Below, in pieces: positions 1 through 10,640 of a stretch of DNA of 64,000 nucleotides. The translations under genes were made by a program, and so were the position numbers. The DNA lies in assembly GCA_963995525.1 (NCBI GenBank), contig OZ023205.1:57258898-57322897 (forward strand). The letters run 5' to 3'. The notes under the pieces are model-generated. The model was given only the letters and a program-made list of their open reading frames with translations. It had not been told where the DNA came from and made no database searches. Positions within the stretch are counted from its first letter, which is position 1, and each line of letters starts with the position of its first letter. Origin of the DNA: Escarpia spicata. Taxonomy: Eukaryota; Annelida; Polychaeta; Sabellida; Siboglinidae.

Positions 1-1364
1 GTGGCATAGAATGTCTATCCATTCTAATGGAGCTTGACGAGGAACTAAGAATCGACGAACTCAGCAAGGCTATTGACAACCTCTCCAGTAGAAAAGCACC
101 TATAGGCGATGGAATTCCACACGAAATCATCAAGTGCGGCAAGAGCACCCTACTCAAACCCCTACAAGTACTTCTTTGTTAGTGATGGAGTGAAGGGGCC
201 ATGCCGCAAGACATGAGGGACGCCAACATCGTCACGCTATACAAAAACAAAGGAGACATGAGTGATTGTAACACATACAGAGGCATCTCACTCCTGGGCT
301 TAGTTGGCAAGTTGTTTGATCGTGTTATCCTGAACAGACTACACATATTCCCTGACAGACTCTACCCAGAATTTTCAGTGTGGCTTCAGTACAAATAGAT
401 CATGTAGTGACATGATCTTTTCGCTTCGACAGTTACATGAGAAATGCAGGGAACAGAAGAAGCCGCTGCACATTGCCTTCATCGAACGTACCAAAGCTTC
501 GACCTTTTGAGCAGGGATGATCTGTTCAAGATCCTACCGAAGATAGGATGCCCCCGAAAACTCTGCAGCGTAATCAATTCATTCAACGATGATATGAGAG
601 GTACACTTCTGTATGACGGTTCTACTTCTGAGACTTTTAACGTTACCAGTGGCGTCAAACAGGGATGCGTCCTCGTCCTCGTCCCAACCGTCTTTGGGAT
701 ATTTTTTGCCCTTATGTTGAAGCACGCCTTTGGATCTTCGACTGAGGGAGTGTACATGCACACGAGATCTGACGGAAAACTATTCAACTTGGCTCGCCTA
801 AAAGCGAAGACCAAGATGCGCCTGGCCCACGTCAGAGACTTTCCGTTTGCGGACAATGCAGTAGTCATCACGCATACTGAGGACGAGCTACAAAACCTCA
901 TGAACCGCTTTGCAAACGCATGCATGATTTCGGACTGACAGTCAGCTTGAGAAAGACTAACATCATAAGGCAGGATGTGATCACTCCCCCAGACATCACC
1001 ATAAACAAGTATGAGCTAGAGGTCGTCCACCTCTTCACCTACCTCGGGTCCACCGTTGCTGACAACCTCTCCTTAAAAGCAGAAATCAGCAGAAGGATTG
1101 GTCGAGCGGCCTCAACACTAGCCCGGCTTGCAAGGAGAGTGTGGAATAACAAAATGCTGACAGAGCACGCAAAGGTGACAATGTACAACGCCTGCCTTCT
1201 GAGTACACTTCTGTACGGTAGTGAGTCGTTGTACTCCACTCAGGAGAATCAACTGAACTCATTTCACATGCGCTGCTTACGGCGCATCCTCGGGATCTCC
1301 TGGAAGGACCGAGTCCCCTATACAGAGGTCCTCTCACGTGCCACGTCTATAAGCCTGGTGACCA
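1..1364 (+). pseudogene. RTE-type LINE reverse transcriptase, copy A (truncated)
   Basis: This is the RT part of a non-LTR retrotransposon whose enzyme would copy LINE RNA at a nicked chromosomal site. Visible blocks are NTYRGISLLGLVGKLFDRV (277-336), the fingers and palm in 411-938, and GVKQGCVL near 650. Two frames, 444-938 and 920-1,417, meet at a frameshift near 925. The catalytic box reads FADNA instead of the family's FADDx. The thumb part (1,000-1,340) ends LRRILGISWKDRVPYTEVL. At 1,364 the element jumps to downstream sequence: the 710 bp that B keeps at 20,968-21,677, with the C-terminus and zinc finger, is missing. The 5' part lies before the window. The copy is dead. Confidence 0.85.
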
Positions 1365-2223
1365 GAGAAAGACATGTCTCACCACGCTCGGTCCATATTA
1401 ACGTCAACTTCGATTGAGAACAAGATCTAACAAAAAAACTACGAGTGGAACTACAAGGGGCAGGAAGGGATCGTTCGCCGTGCCACTGCAATGTCTAGCG
1501 AGTCAAAAATCGGGTGGTGTTCTGAGACACCCCGTAGATACAGTGATGTTATTAGGAATACGCTGAATTTTAGAACAAACGTAGTCAGATAAGTGGAGAA
1601 GATGATCACATAGAAAACAAATGTACTAGAATTATAAATATCAACTTTATGAGAAAACTCGCTTAATTATTACTAACTCCTAAATATGTGAAGTGATCGC
1701 ATATCCTATGTTGCATGGGTTCAGTTGGTGTATTATTATTATATAGGCAACTATGCACGTACCGCAGGAAAACGACATTGTTAGCATTTGGAACATTACA
1801 AATAATTATGTATATCCATGAATTACAACAGACTGTGACACCCTTCTCCGTAACAAATGGCTTTGTTTACAGACACAAGCCGTCAAACGAGCTATTCACG
1901 AAGAATCGGTAACACACCGGCCTGGGCAATCGATTCATTTCTGCGCGTGTCTGCGTGATGCGTGCCTGTGCGTGCATGTACGTGCCTGTGTAAGCCTGTC
2001 CGTGCGTGTGTACATGTTTTGCTTTAAACAGTTTACTTAAAACTGGCACTTAAGATTAAAACGGCAGAGGGAATGTTTCTTTCTTTAAAAAAACGTGTTA
2101 ATGGTGCTTTCAAATATCTCCGTGACAGAAGTTTGTGAAACGCTGCGTTAACAGGATCGTTGAGGTTGGCCTCGATACTGAGCATTTTGAAAAGCTTCTT
2201 AAATGTAACAAGAATTCCGTTTA
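1365..2223. other. Non-coding flank shared with unit B, then A-only sequence
   Basis: Positions 1,365-1,893 match 21,678-22,227 in unit B. They are AT-rich, with no gene I can recognise. From 1,894 the sequence is specific to A. It includes a run of imperfect TGCGTG-type words at 1,940-2,010 and no convincing reading frame. Confidence 0.5.
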
Positions 2224-2412
2224 GTGATGGATTTCCCCGATGAGTTCTTTACCGTAGTGAAACAGTCCCTGGTGCCATGGACAGTTGTTCTCTCTGTAGC
2301 AGCCTGCGCTGGGGGCTGTGTCAATCCAGGAACAACAACACAAGCAAGACGCCCAGACCGAGAGGATCCTGAAGATGATAGGGAGGCAGCTCACCATCCC
2401 ACTGATGGGTGA
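2224..2412 (+). other. Short unrecognised ORF in A-only segment
   Basis: This 62-codon open frame opens MMDFPDEFF, has a short hydrophobic stretch (VVLSVAACAGGCV) and then a charged tail rich in R, D and E. I do not recognise it. It lies just upstream of a Ty3/gypsy integrase remnant on the same strand, so it could be decayed retrotransposon leader or gag sequence. It could equally be chance. The equivalent sequence is absent from unit B. Confidence 0.15.
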
Positions 2413-2518
2413 GACACAGGCCCTTAGCCAGAAATAATTGTTTGCCAGTCTTTAATTAATAAAAATTATGGGGAGGAGATTAGACATTCCAGCAGTGTTC
2501 AGATAATATATACTACGA

Positions 2519-3072
2519 GAACTGCGTGTGATACATCGGGGCATGGTCAGAATGAAGTCGATCGCTAGAAGCTTCGTCTGGTGGCCTGGCCTTGATGCTG
2601 ATATCGAGGACTGTGTCCCAAACTGTCGGGAATGCAGCCATGTAGCGAGCACGCCGAAGGTGTAGCACCATTGTTTCCACGGCCTTGGGCTACGGGACCA
2701 TGAGAACGTATCCATGTGTATTTTGCAGAAAAAGACGGACATAACTTCCTTGTCGGGGTGGATAGTAATTCAAAGTGGCTGGAAGTGCATGGTCTCAGTG
2801 TCTCCCACTACTGCAAGCAAGACGATAGTGCAACTGAGAAGTATGTTCGCAGCATTTGGGTTACCACGCGAGACAGCAGACCTCGGTTCGCTTGCGAGGA
2901 ATTTGGTCGTTTCTTGAGGTTGAATGGCGTCAAGCATATACTGTGTTCAGATTACCACCCGGCCACGAACGGCCTCGCGGAGAGGAATGTCCACACATTC
3001 AAGAAGATGCTTGCAAAATCGAACAGCCAGCTACCATTGCAGCAACGTCTGTCGGACCTGTTGTTAAGTTGA
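2519..3072 (+). pseudogene. Ty3/gypsy integrase remnant, copy A
   Basis: The integrase of an LTR retrotransposon inserts cDNA into the chromosome. The zinc-binding segment (2,519-2,665) reads HRGMVRMKSIARSFVWWPGL then CVPNCREC, followed by a stop. The catalytic core (2,716-3,072) has VDSNSKW with the first Asp, RDSRPRF in place of the family's SDNGPQF so the second Asp is kept in a damaged box, and HPATNGLAERN with the Glu. A frameshift lies near 2,850. At 3,057 the frame jumps into the end of the polyprotein, because 546 bp that B keeps are missing. Gag, protease and RT are not found upstream. This is a dead fragment. Confidence 0.8.
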
Positions 3073-3397
3073 ATTTGTGATTATCCACCCAGTAGACGTT
3101 ACTAGCTGTAAATGTCCGTCCGTGTTTTGTAACGTTTCTGCAATGCACACCAGAGGCATTCTGGTATATCGTCAACCCGTGTAGTTGATTACTAATCGTA
3201 ATCTGTATCTTAAACATGCAAACTCCACAATACATAACACCGAGCGCTGGAAACACGTGTGCGCGTGTGCGCATGTGCACGCTTCCGCGCGTGCGCGTGT
3301 GCTACGCAAGATCCAAACGAATGGTTTTAGTCGTGTCAATCTAATCAATGTAAAATTATCAAAAAATATACAATTCTGCGGGTGAACAAAAAATAAG
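3073..3397. other. Post-pol sequence, possible LTR remnant
   Basis: Positions 3,073-3,232 follow the gypsy stop codon and match unit B (23,043-23,196). A 3' LTR would be expected here, but I see no polypurine tract or TG...CA boundary. Positions 3,255-3,305 form a short, impure alternating GC/GT tract. B has a roughly 300 bp GT minisatellite at the same point. Confidence 0.35.
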
Positions 3398-3530
3398 TAG
3401 AAAGGTAAATTCTTATATAGCGCAGCATCCATTCCTCAGGACTGCTCAAAGCGCTTTACACTTTACTCCCTGGTAGACCTGTTCAATCGAACACCCTCTC
3501 GACTTCTCTTGGAAGAATTTAGCCACGTTG
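3398..3530 (-). mobile_element. LINE 3' tail, family T
   Basis: Read on the minus strand, this is the end of a non-LTR element: AGCGCTTTGAGCAGTCCTGA, then a GCGCTATATAAGAATTTACC-type terminus. Related tails lie at 6,540-6,640 and 24,850-24,955 on plus, and at 30,855-30,960, 44,075-44,150 and 51,735-51,850 on minus. Such paired AGCGCT boxes near the end are typical of CR1/L2-like LINEs and SINEs that borrow their tails. Confidence 0.6.
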
Positions 3531-4132
3531 CAATTAATGTGGGAAGACTATTCGTACACAAATATCTACCACGGTCTATAGCCAGGTACTCATTCATACA
3601 GCTGAGGGAACTGAAGCAATGTAGAGTAAACGAATTTGCCCAAGGTACGTTCCAATTCTTTTGTTGCATCCCGCATCAGCATGCTGTTTCCTAGCATATG
3701 CTAGCTTTAGGCTTAACAAAGTGACGCCACATGCCGACAGCTGTCTACCCGGTTAACTTAGGCGGGGCTCAGTGGCGCCACATGGGTGATGATGACGGAA
3801 TCACTGTTCACAACACAATACGAATTTATTGTCCAATAATAATACATCGGATAACTTTCTTCTGCTTGCTGAGCATAAAGAGAATACAAGGTATTGTTAG
3901 TAAACATAGCTAAACGTAGTGCGTACAAGAAATCAGTTTATGATAGTAATACAAACGTGAGAGTAGCTAATGCATAATTTATATATTTTAACGGTCGGCT
4001 TGCATGTGGTGGTTTGTTAACTGAAAGTTTGTTTAGGTGAATTATGGCATGGGGATCGAACCTGGTTTTGAAACTGTTTTTTACATCTTGTTTGGTTGTT
4101 TACTTGCTTGTGTGTATGCACGCAAACGCGCG
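3531..4132. other. No recognised gene
   Basis: Positions 3,531-3,700 probably continue the upstream LINE-tail repeat or its 3' UTR. The rest is AT-rich single-copy-looking sequence. The open frames here (for example 3,731-3,913) show no recognisable domain. Confidence 0.4.
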
Positions 4133-4149
4133 CGCGCGCGCGTGTGTGT

Positions 4150-4222
<73 letters not shown>

Positions 4223-4223
4223 G
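4133..4223 (+). repeat. GC/GT microsatellite
   Basis: A short CG-alternating tract (4,128-4,142) passes into a nearly pure TG array to 4,223. Alternating purine-pyrimidine DNA of this kind can adopt Z-form. The long T-H or C-V peptides it appears to encode on both strands are artefacts. Confidence 0.95.
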
Positions 4224-4234
4224 GCCAAGCATCG

Positions 4235-4345
4235 GAACTGCCATTGTTAGACCAACATTGGCCCGATCTTACCCCAATGTTGGCTGCCAACATTGGCCCA
4301 ATATAATAACATACATTGGGCCAATATTGGCCCGAGTTGGAAATG
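4235..4345. repeat. CCAACATTGGCCC palindromic repeat cluster
   Basis: Five or more copies of the near-palindrome CCAACATTGGCCC / GGGCCAATATTGG occur within 110 bp in both orientations, directly after the TG array. The cluster can fold into overlapping hairpins. It looks like a miniature repeat or the end of a foldback element; I cannot assign a family. Confidence 0.7.
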
Positions 4346-5019
4346 CTATCTGGGAAATCGCCAAGAATGAGAAACGACACGGCACCGCAACAATTAACTC
4401 TCCAAAAACTACCCCATCGGCACCGCAAAAAATCTCCTACACTACCCCGCCTCCGCCACCGTGATAGTATCCGACACTACCCCCCTCCCCCAACCACGCA
4501 ACAGGCCTGTCAATTGGCGGCGCTCCCCCAGTATTCATCAAGTTCTGACACCCGTAGGCTCCTTCGTGTAGGCTATATGAATCAACTAATTCATTTCAAT
4601 GGTATGAGAATAAAAAATATATCTTTACAGTGTATACGGAAACACCTTTAGTTATAAATTTCGTCGATGCAATGCGTACTGCAAGGGATGTATTGATATT
4701 ACAGTTTCTAGACGATCACGCCTAACCACCAGGCTACTTAGCATTATCTACGTTTCTGTTAGCGAAGTTGCGGTTAAGCAAAGTATGAAAATTATCGATG
4801 TCGTTCTTCGTGTATACACAGTCTACAATAAAGTCCGCCTGGTTTTGTGGTGTCCTTGCATTTCAAATTGCATTCGGAGATCGTCCTTCTTTTAAATATA
4901 AATTTCCAGTGAATCAACATCCCGCATCTATGTCACTTTCTTGAACACCATTATGAACATTATGCAAGTTTAAAAATTAGCGCATAAGGCGAAAATTATA
5001 TCCACGGACTATGAGGCGG
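4346..5019. other. No recognised gene
   Basis: Positions 4,380-4,500 are C-rich (repeated CACCGC/CCCCC words). The rest is AT-rich. The overlapping open frames at 4,096-4,464 and 4,316-4,651 arise from the microsatellite and the C-rich tract and show no domain. Confidence 0.4.
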
Positions 5020-5180
5020 ATTAAGATGTATTGGGGCCCTGGGGCAAATTTGAATTGTGAGGCCCACACCGAAAGACAAGGAGCTCTGGGCCCTGGAATA
5101 AACGTTGTTCTAACCTGATTTCCCTGGATCTCGGGACCCTGGAAAAATTTGATTCTCACTTGACTGGGGCGCCTCATGAG
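5020..5180. repeat. GGGCCCTGG-rich repeat, possible DNA-transposon fragment
   Basis: The words GGGGCCCTGGGGCAAATTTG, GGGCCCTGGAATAAA and GGGACCCTGGAAAAATTTGA recur at 30-60 bp spacing after AGGCGGATTAAGATG. GGCGGATTAA followed by GGGCCC words resembles ends of non-autonomous hAT-like elements. No terminal pair or target duplication was found, so the class is a guess. Confidence 0.3.
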
Positions 5181-5414
5181 CTCGGAGTCAAGGAATTTTT
5201 TCTCACTTCATTGAGCCCCGGGAGCAATGGTCCTTGGTTTTTTCATCGGCGCTCCTGGAGCTCCTGACCGTGGGGCACGTGACCCAGACAGGGACGGATC
5301 CATAGAGAGTACTCTAGTCGAACTTCCAATTTTACCCCCTTTAGGATCGCCAAAAAACCTCCACTGAACCAAATTCATATTGTATAGGCTGAGCCAGGGC
5401 TTCACCATGACTTC

Positions 5415-5650
5415 GCTGTCGAGTTATCGCGGTGTAACGAAGTCGCCACTCCGCCGTCGCGCTGTCGGATCTTGACATTGGAAAAGCTAGCTTGGGGGGT
5501 ATTATTGAAGATTTTTTGCCAGAGCTTCAACACCACTCTGCCGTCGCGCTGTCGGATCATGACATCGGAATACGATGGCGGGATGCTGTTGAACATTTAT
5601 TCACAATTTCGGAAGCTCACCAAAAACCTCCAATTGCACCCCCTTGAGAC
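5415..5650 (+). repeat. Dispersed repeat R1 (GATGACATC core)
   Basis: Two tandem units share CGTCGCGCTGTCGGAT, then TGACATCGGAA, then a GTTGAA segment, and are followed by GAAGCTCACCAAAAACCTCC. The same order recurs at 17,165-17,410. It recurs inverted at 10,640-10,950 and 28,765-29,065. It has no coding content. Some units carry TGACGTCA, a CRE-like palindrome (10,653). Confidence 0.65.
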
Positions 5651-5862
5651 TAACCTAAGTGGGGCCACATTCCAAAGTCTGGGGGGCACTTAACGGGGGC
5701 ACATTCCTAAGATATATAGAGACATTTGATGGGTAACACGGGACACGTAACATCGATACCGGCAACCCAAGTGATATCTACGAATCAGCATTGGACGATG
5801 ACGTCATGTTTGACATTCCGTCAAACTTCCCGCTTCAAAGGTTTCTGCCAGGCACCTATGAT

Positions 5863-6090
5863 TATTCTTAATGTTTTATTTATGTGTGTGTATTATAAAT
5901 GTACTTTCTGTGTATTTATTTATTTGTTACGTTTAAATAAATTCTTTTACACTATTTATTTTTTAAATAATGTATATTTTATAGTTTTATTTAATTTATG
6001 CTGCTTTTTGTAAAGTGTCAAGTGCATTCGGGCAATATATCAATTCCGATATCATATATATTTATATTATTAAATGACTGGTTGATTGCC
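5863..6090 (+). mobile_element. LINE 3' UTR fragment, copy A
   Basis: This matches the 3' end of the plus-strand LINE at 23,540-24,432 in unit B, including TTTTTGTAAAGTGTCAAGTG and CAATTCCGATATCAT before a degenerate ATT-rich tail. The coding part present in B is absent here. Sequence continues collinear with B beyond the tail (ATTAAATGACTGGTTG), so the insertion predates the A/B duplication and A later lost the coding part. Confidence 0.7.
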
Positions 6091-6539
6091 TACGGTGTCT
6101 TTTCGTCATTTGATGCACCTTTTCGTAACAAAAAAACTCTGGAAGCCAAACAGGTGTCGCATTGTTTGTTTCACACAGTTGTGCAGTCAAAGGAGTCAGT
6201 TAATAAACAACGAACATATGCTAATTTTCAATACCTATAGCTTATAGTCATAATCACACTCGCTAGATGCATTGCAATAGGATATTTGCGTGGGACATGA
6301 ATTGAATTATGCTGTTGCGGGACACGTGGGACGCGGTGTCGGCACTCATAGCATCGCACTCTCAATCGAATCGTTTTGATGCCGTTTCGAACCTTGTGCA
6401 AGTTCGTTCACTCCACGCTGTCCCAGTTCACTCAGCTGTATGATTGAGTACAACGCTATATATAGACATTGGAAGGTATTTGTGAACGAATAGTATTCTC
6501 GCACCATTTGAAGTGTATCCGACGGCGTCCCAGATAAGC

Positions 6540-6645
6540 CGAGATGGTCTTCAATTGAACAGTTTTGTAAGGGGGTGAATTGTAAAGCGCTTTGAGCAGA
6601 CCTAAGGACTGCATGCCATGTTATAAAAGAACATATATTTTACAA
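6540..6645 (+). mobile_element. LINE 3' tail, family T
   Basis: GTAAAGCGCTTTGAGCAGAC, then CTAAGGACTGCATGCCATG and TTATAAAAGAACATA form the plus-strand version of the family T tail. The copy in unit B is 24,850-24,955. Confidence 0.55.
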
Positions 6646-7268
6646 AGAGTACAGTGAATGTTGTTTTTGGACATAAAATAAAGCGAACGCTGTGGTATTC
6701 TGTGTCAAACAGATTGCAATGTGCGCTTGGCTTGTTTGATCAGACGCGGGTACAGTTCCGTCGGCAAATGCATGCGACAGATCGAACTCCTTGGAGGTCG
6801 TCCTGAGTATCGCGGAGTCGCATGGCAATTCAATAAGCTAGCTCATTGAATATATAGCTAACGACGAGTCGTCGATATCTTAATGGAAGATATAAACAAT
6901 TACCTTTCTGTTGCGAGCTCTGAGTAGTAGGCCTATACATATGTGTCCGGATTTTCAGGGTTTATTCTGGGGTACTGATACGTGTCCGTTGTTGGCGTTC
7001 GGAAATAGCATCGTGATATCGAAAGAGGAGATGAATTATAAAATCTCATTGATGTTTTCTCTCCTATATCTGCTGATTGTGTGGGTGCTAGTAGTAGTAA
7101 TAATAATAATAATATTTATAGAGCGCAATATCCATAATATGCTTAAAGCGCTGTACAATAAAATTAAATCAAGCGATTCAATGTGTATTAATAAAAACTG
7201 CAAAAAAAAGAAACATAAGAAAAAATGTAGAACATAATGTCCCCAAGTGAAATGAAATGTTAAAAATG

Positions 7269-7643
7269 TCAGCAGTATTGAGCTTTGAACATGTGCGTCT
7301 TTAGTGTCTTTCTGAACGCCGACAGAGTTCTGCTGCACTTGATAGCAATGGACAGTGCATTCCATAGTCGACGTCCAATCACACGAAATGACCTGTCTCC
7401 TAAACTGACCGGGTTCGTTCGTGGAACTTTAAGCAAAAGTTGTTCAGATGAACGTGTGCGTCCGGAACAGTGCCTGGTTAACAGGTTGGCAAGATACAGC
7501 GGCGCCGTCCCGTTCAGACATTTGAACATATAAAGGTGTATTATAAAGTCGATTCGGCATTTGATTGGCAGCCAGTGTAATTCTTTTAGAACCGGAGTTA
7601 TGTGGGCTCGGCGAGGTGTGAACGTGATGATTCTGGCTGCCAT
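7269..7643 (-). pseudogene. LINE C-terminal domain
   Basis: The frame reads RRAHITPVLKELHWLPIKCR, FKCLNGTAPLYLANLL, FRVIGRRLWNALS and FRKTLKTHMFKAQYC and then stops. This is the usual C-terminus of CR1/L2-group ORF2 proteins. The 3' UTR runs from here to the TTA tail at 7,096. Confidence 0.85.
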
Positions 7644-7796
7644 GTTTTGGATTCGCTGGAGTTTGTGAATGTGTAAATGTTGTGGTTTATATTTATGGGA
7701 TGGCTCCTGTTCTGGCGATATTATGTATCTTAATGGGAGTCTCCCGACCTTATATATTACTTACGTTATTCATTGTATATGTATCGTATTTATACG

Positions 7797-8413
7797 TCAA
7801 ATAATTTCATTCTGAGTTCTGAGGTCACGTGGTAGGCCAGTAGCCAGTAACCAGTATCGCGTTCCCGTGTCCAATCTAGATATGACGAAAGCGTGCACTA
7901 GTGGTTTAGTCATATATGTTGTGAGGTATCGCCTGATACGACTGATGTTGTGGAGGTGCATATACGCTGTTCGGCAAATGGAACTTATGTGGTTAGTCAT
8001 GTTGAGGGATTGATCAAATACAACGCCCAGATTGCGCGCACTTGAAGACGAAGTCAAAGTCGAGTCAAAAATACGAATCTCCTTTAGCAGTGGCAGCTTT
8101 TGCTTCGTACCAAGCACCATGACATCCGTCTTCTGATCATTTAATTTCAGTAAATTGGTCCGAGACCATTCGCCAATTTCTTCTAGGCAACAGCACAAAC
8201 GACCTGTTGAGATCAGTTGGCCATCTCCACTAGGACAAAACGAAACATAAAGTTGCGTGTCGTCGGCAAAAGGGTGATAAACCTATCCGAATTTCTTGAT
8301 ATAACGTCGCCAAGCGGTGTGATATATGCAATGCACAGCAATGGCCCGAGTACGGTGCCTTGCGGTAAACCAAACGGCACAGCAGTTGTGGAGGGAGAAT
8401 TTGACACTTCCAA
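7797..8413 (-). pseudogene. LINE reverse transcriptase palm-thumb piece
   Basis: Frame 8,413-8,213 has GLPQGTVLGPLL. A shift then hides the FADDTQLYVSF-type catalytic box in another frame near 8,270. Frame 8,198-7,797 resumes with EEIGEWSRTNLLKLNDQKTD, RNLGVVFDQSLNMTNHI and ALVHAFV-like thumb residues, ending in a damaged SRLDTGTRYWLLATGLP. Unit B has lost all of this (the segment matching 7,341-8,552). Confidence 0.8.
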
Positions 8414-8429
8414 TCGTGTTGTATTTACT

Positions 8430-8552
8430 CAGGTTTTTTTAGTTCGAGAAGGGCATAGCAACACAGAAGTCTATTACTTTAGCTATGTTCTTTCAGCAGC
8501 AGCAGCAAACCATAATGTGCATGTATTATGTTGTTGTTGAATAAACGTTCAT
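8430..8552 (+). repeat. Small dispersed repeat R2 inside LINE
   Basis: AGTTCGAGAAGGGCATAGC, then a CAG-trinucleotide run, then GTTGTTGAATAAACGTTCAT. The reverse complement occurs at 25,856-25,990 in unit B, but at a different place in the LINE. It therefore behaves as a mobile short repeat, or a LINE tail with an AATAAA-like end. Confidence 0.6.
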
Positions 8553-9004
8553 TAAATACGAACGACTTGATGCCGACCGGACAAGTAAGATCTGAACCAC
8601 TCAAGGGCAGCGCCAGTGACACCGAATCTGTGAGTGAGTCTGCTCAATAGAATGCCGTGGTCAATGGTGTCGAAAGCGGCGGTCAAGTCAAGCATAACCA
8701 GCACAACAACACAGCCACGGTCTGCTGCAGACATAATGTCTTTGTGTACTTTAAGCTGAGCCGTTTCAAATGAGTGATCTTGTTGATATGCCGATTGAAA
8801 CTGGTCGTGCAAGTTGTTCTCTTGCATTTGGACATTCAGCTGTTTTGCTACAACGCGCTCGATTAGTTTAGAGAGAAATGTCAGATTCGATACAAGTTGA
8901 TATTTCTGTATTGGTTCTGGATTTAGTCCAGCCTTCTTGATTAATGGCGAGATGCAACCAGCCTTGTATTTATCTGCCTGCAACAACGGACGCGTGCGAA
9001 TCAA
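8552..9004 (-). pseudogene. LINE reverse transcriptase fingers-palm piece
   Basis: The frame contains YKAGCISPLIKKAGLNPE, SNLTFLSKLIERVVAKQLN, DQFQSAYQQDHSFETA and the first catalytic-Asp block VVLVMLDLTAAFDTIDHGIL. It ends at LSGRHQVVRI, where a 120 bp repeat (8,430-8,552) interrupts the element. It follows the endonuclease on the same strand. Confidence 0.85.
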
Positions 9005-9103
9005 CTAAGCTGACCAGCATATGATCGTATTGATCAACCAGTTCTTCTACGTTCAGCAAGTCAAGATCATCCGAACGGAACAGTGGAATGTCTTGTCGAA
9101 AAG

Positions 9104-9832
9104 TCATTGCATCAATGGTGCGTTTTTTTTTATCAAACCAGTGCGATGTTGAACAATGTCTATGTTGAAACTCATCGCAAAGTATTCAGAAAGGCCCATA
9201 TCTGTAACGATAACATTTCGAACAAGGTGTTCGTCCGAGCTGCGGGTCATGAGTACATCCAAAGTGTGTCCTTTCCTGTGGGTTGGCCCGCGAACATGCA
9301 ACACCATTCCTGTGGCATTCACAGAATTGACCAGTCGCCGTGCATCAACATTTGCAGCGTTGTCAATATGAACATTCAAATCTCCCATGATAATCAGAGG
9401 TCAAGGTTTTATGGTCCCATTCTTTAAAAAACACAGTTGTTGATAAGTAATTTTTCATTGATGGCGGCGGGCGGTAAATAACAATGATTCTGGTGGATGA
9501 CGTATGTGTTTTCAGCCTGCTCTCGATGTGTTCAAACGATCGAAACGCATTGGTACCTGTTTGTGTAAGACGATTTCGGATTTATGGATAATAGTGACAC
9601 CGTCCCCTTTGTCGGTAGGGCGAGACGTGTGCTTGATGGAATATCCATTTGGTACATTGTCTGTAATCACACTGGCGTCGCTCGAAGGCTTTAACCACGT
9701 TTCGCATATCGCCATCATATCGAGATGGTTTTCAAGTATATAATCCGCAATGGCGAGTGTTTTCTTCCGACACGATTGTACGTAAACGTAGCATACTCGT
9801 ACGCCTTGATCGCGCTGTACCTGCTTATACAA
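9104..9832 (-). pseudogene. LINE APE-type endonuclease (broken)
   Basis: This domain nicks target DNA for reverse transcription. The N-terminal piece (9,832-9,512) keeps the catalytic-Glu box AICETWLKP and a DKGDGVTIIHKSEI strand. A frameshift or stop separates it from the second piece (9,388-9,104), which starts MGDLNVHIDN (GDxN box) and has THRKGHTLDVLMT. The expected SDH box near the end reads MGLSEYFAM, so the last His is lost. The copy in B still has LSDHFAG there, which shows that the change arose in A. Confidence 0.8.
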
Positions 9833-10444
9833 TGGTACAGTTATTAAAGTATTACATTTCGGCTTGGTTGTGGCAACGCCGGTACTCTTGCGTAGTGAGT
9901 TGTTGTCCCGATCTGTTTTGCGACTTTACGACCGCCACGGTGTTTACGTCTCGTAGACGAACGCTTGAAGATGCACAGTTGATAAAGTAGAAGATTCACA
10001 CAGCAGGTCACCGGAGATTTGGTATACCTGGTTGCATTGGCGGCAGTTGACAACAACTGTGTCCTAAAACAACGCACCACTGATGCCATTGTTGATACAC
10101 ACACACATCCTGAAGTGCATCTTGCGTCACTGCGTATCATCGGGGGTTGCACAGAAGTTGTTCGTGGTCTGGTGTTATCCAAGAATATACCACAGCGTCC
10201 TGCTTGACAAGTTTGCAACCGGTTCTCAAGGCAAGTGTAGATGAATGTCGATTACAAACCATAACAGTCCGGCAGCAGTAATCATTGTCAAGTAAAATGT
10301 AAACGTCCGAAGTAATGTCTATACCTCTATACACGCACCTGAGAAATATGAAAAACGTTCCTTGAATTGAAATACTTCAAACTTGTAACAGTAAAACAGC
10401 TGTGGTGGAATCTACTGCCAAGCACAACACCTGAACACCGTGTT

Positions 10445-10640
10445 ATGCCATGAATATGTAAAAATAAAATCGACACATACCTCAGAAGGGCGGGATACTT
10501 GTAGATAAAAAAGTTTGAACTCTCGATAAGCCAAAAGGTTTCCTTGTCCACCTGCCATCTAGAGTTAATTATCTGCGTGGCAATCTTGTTAAATAACCTG
10601 AAGTTATGCGGACGCGGCGGTAAATAACTGTCAATAACAA
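10445..10640 (+). mobile_element. CR1/Rex1-type LINE 3' end fragment (unit A)
   Basis: AATAAAATCGACACATACC and CTCAGAAGGGCGGGATAC are the last codons of the CR1/Rex1-type ORF2 seen at 63,958-64,000. They are followed by its 3' UTR with CACCTGCCATCTAGAGTTAA and CAATCTTGTTAAATAA. Only the last 200 bp is present. The paralogous copy lies at 28,575-28,760. Confidence 0.7.

Larger units (their letters stand above)
7096..10218 (-). mobile_element. CR1/L2-like LINE, copy A
   Basis: This is a degenerate non-LTR retrotransposon read from about 10,218 down to 7,096. In order on the minus strand: a basic leader (RRKHRGGRKVAKQ near 9,930); endonuclease pieces 9,832-9,512 and 9,388-9,104; RT pieces 9,004-8,552, 8,413-8,213 and 8,198-7,797; the C-terminal block 7,643-7,269; and a 3' end whose last motif, a pair of AGCGCT/GCGCTATAAATATT boxes, runs into a TTA microsatellite at 7,096-7,118. 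ATT-type tails are typical of CR1/L2-group insertion ends. Frameshifts separate every piece, and a small repeat sits at 8,430-8,552. Copy B is at 25,497-28,200. Confidence 0.85.

Noticed and set aside
479..925. 148-codon minus-strand ORF opposite the RT (also 19,982-20,611)
   Set aside because: Shadow of the RTE-type RT on the opposite strand.
4017..4464. Overlapping histidine/threonine- or cysteine/valine-rich ORFs
   Set aside because: They are translations of the TG/CA microsatellite on both strands.
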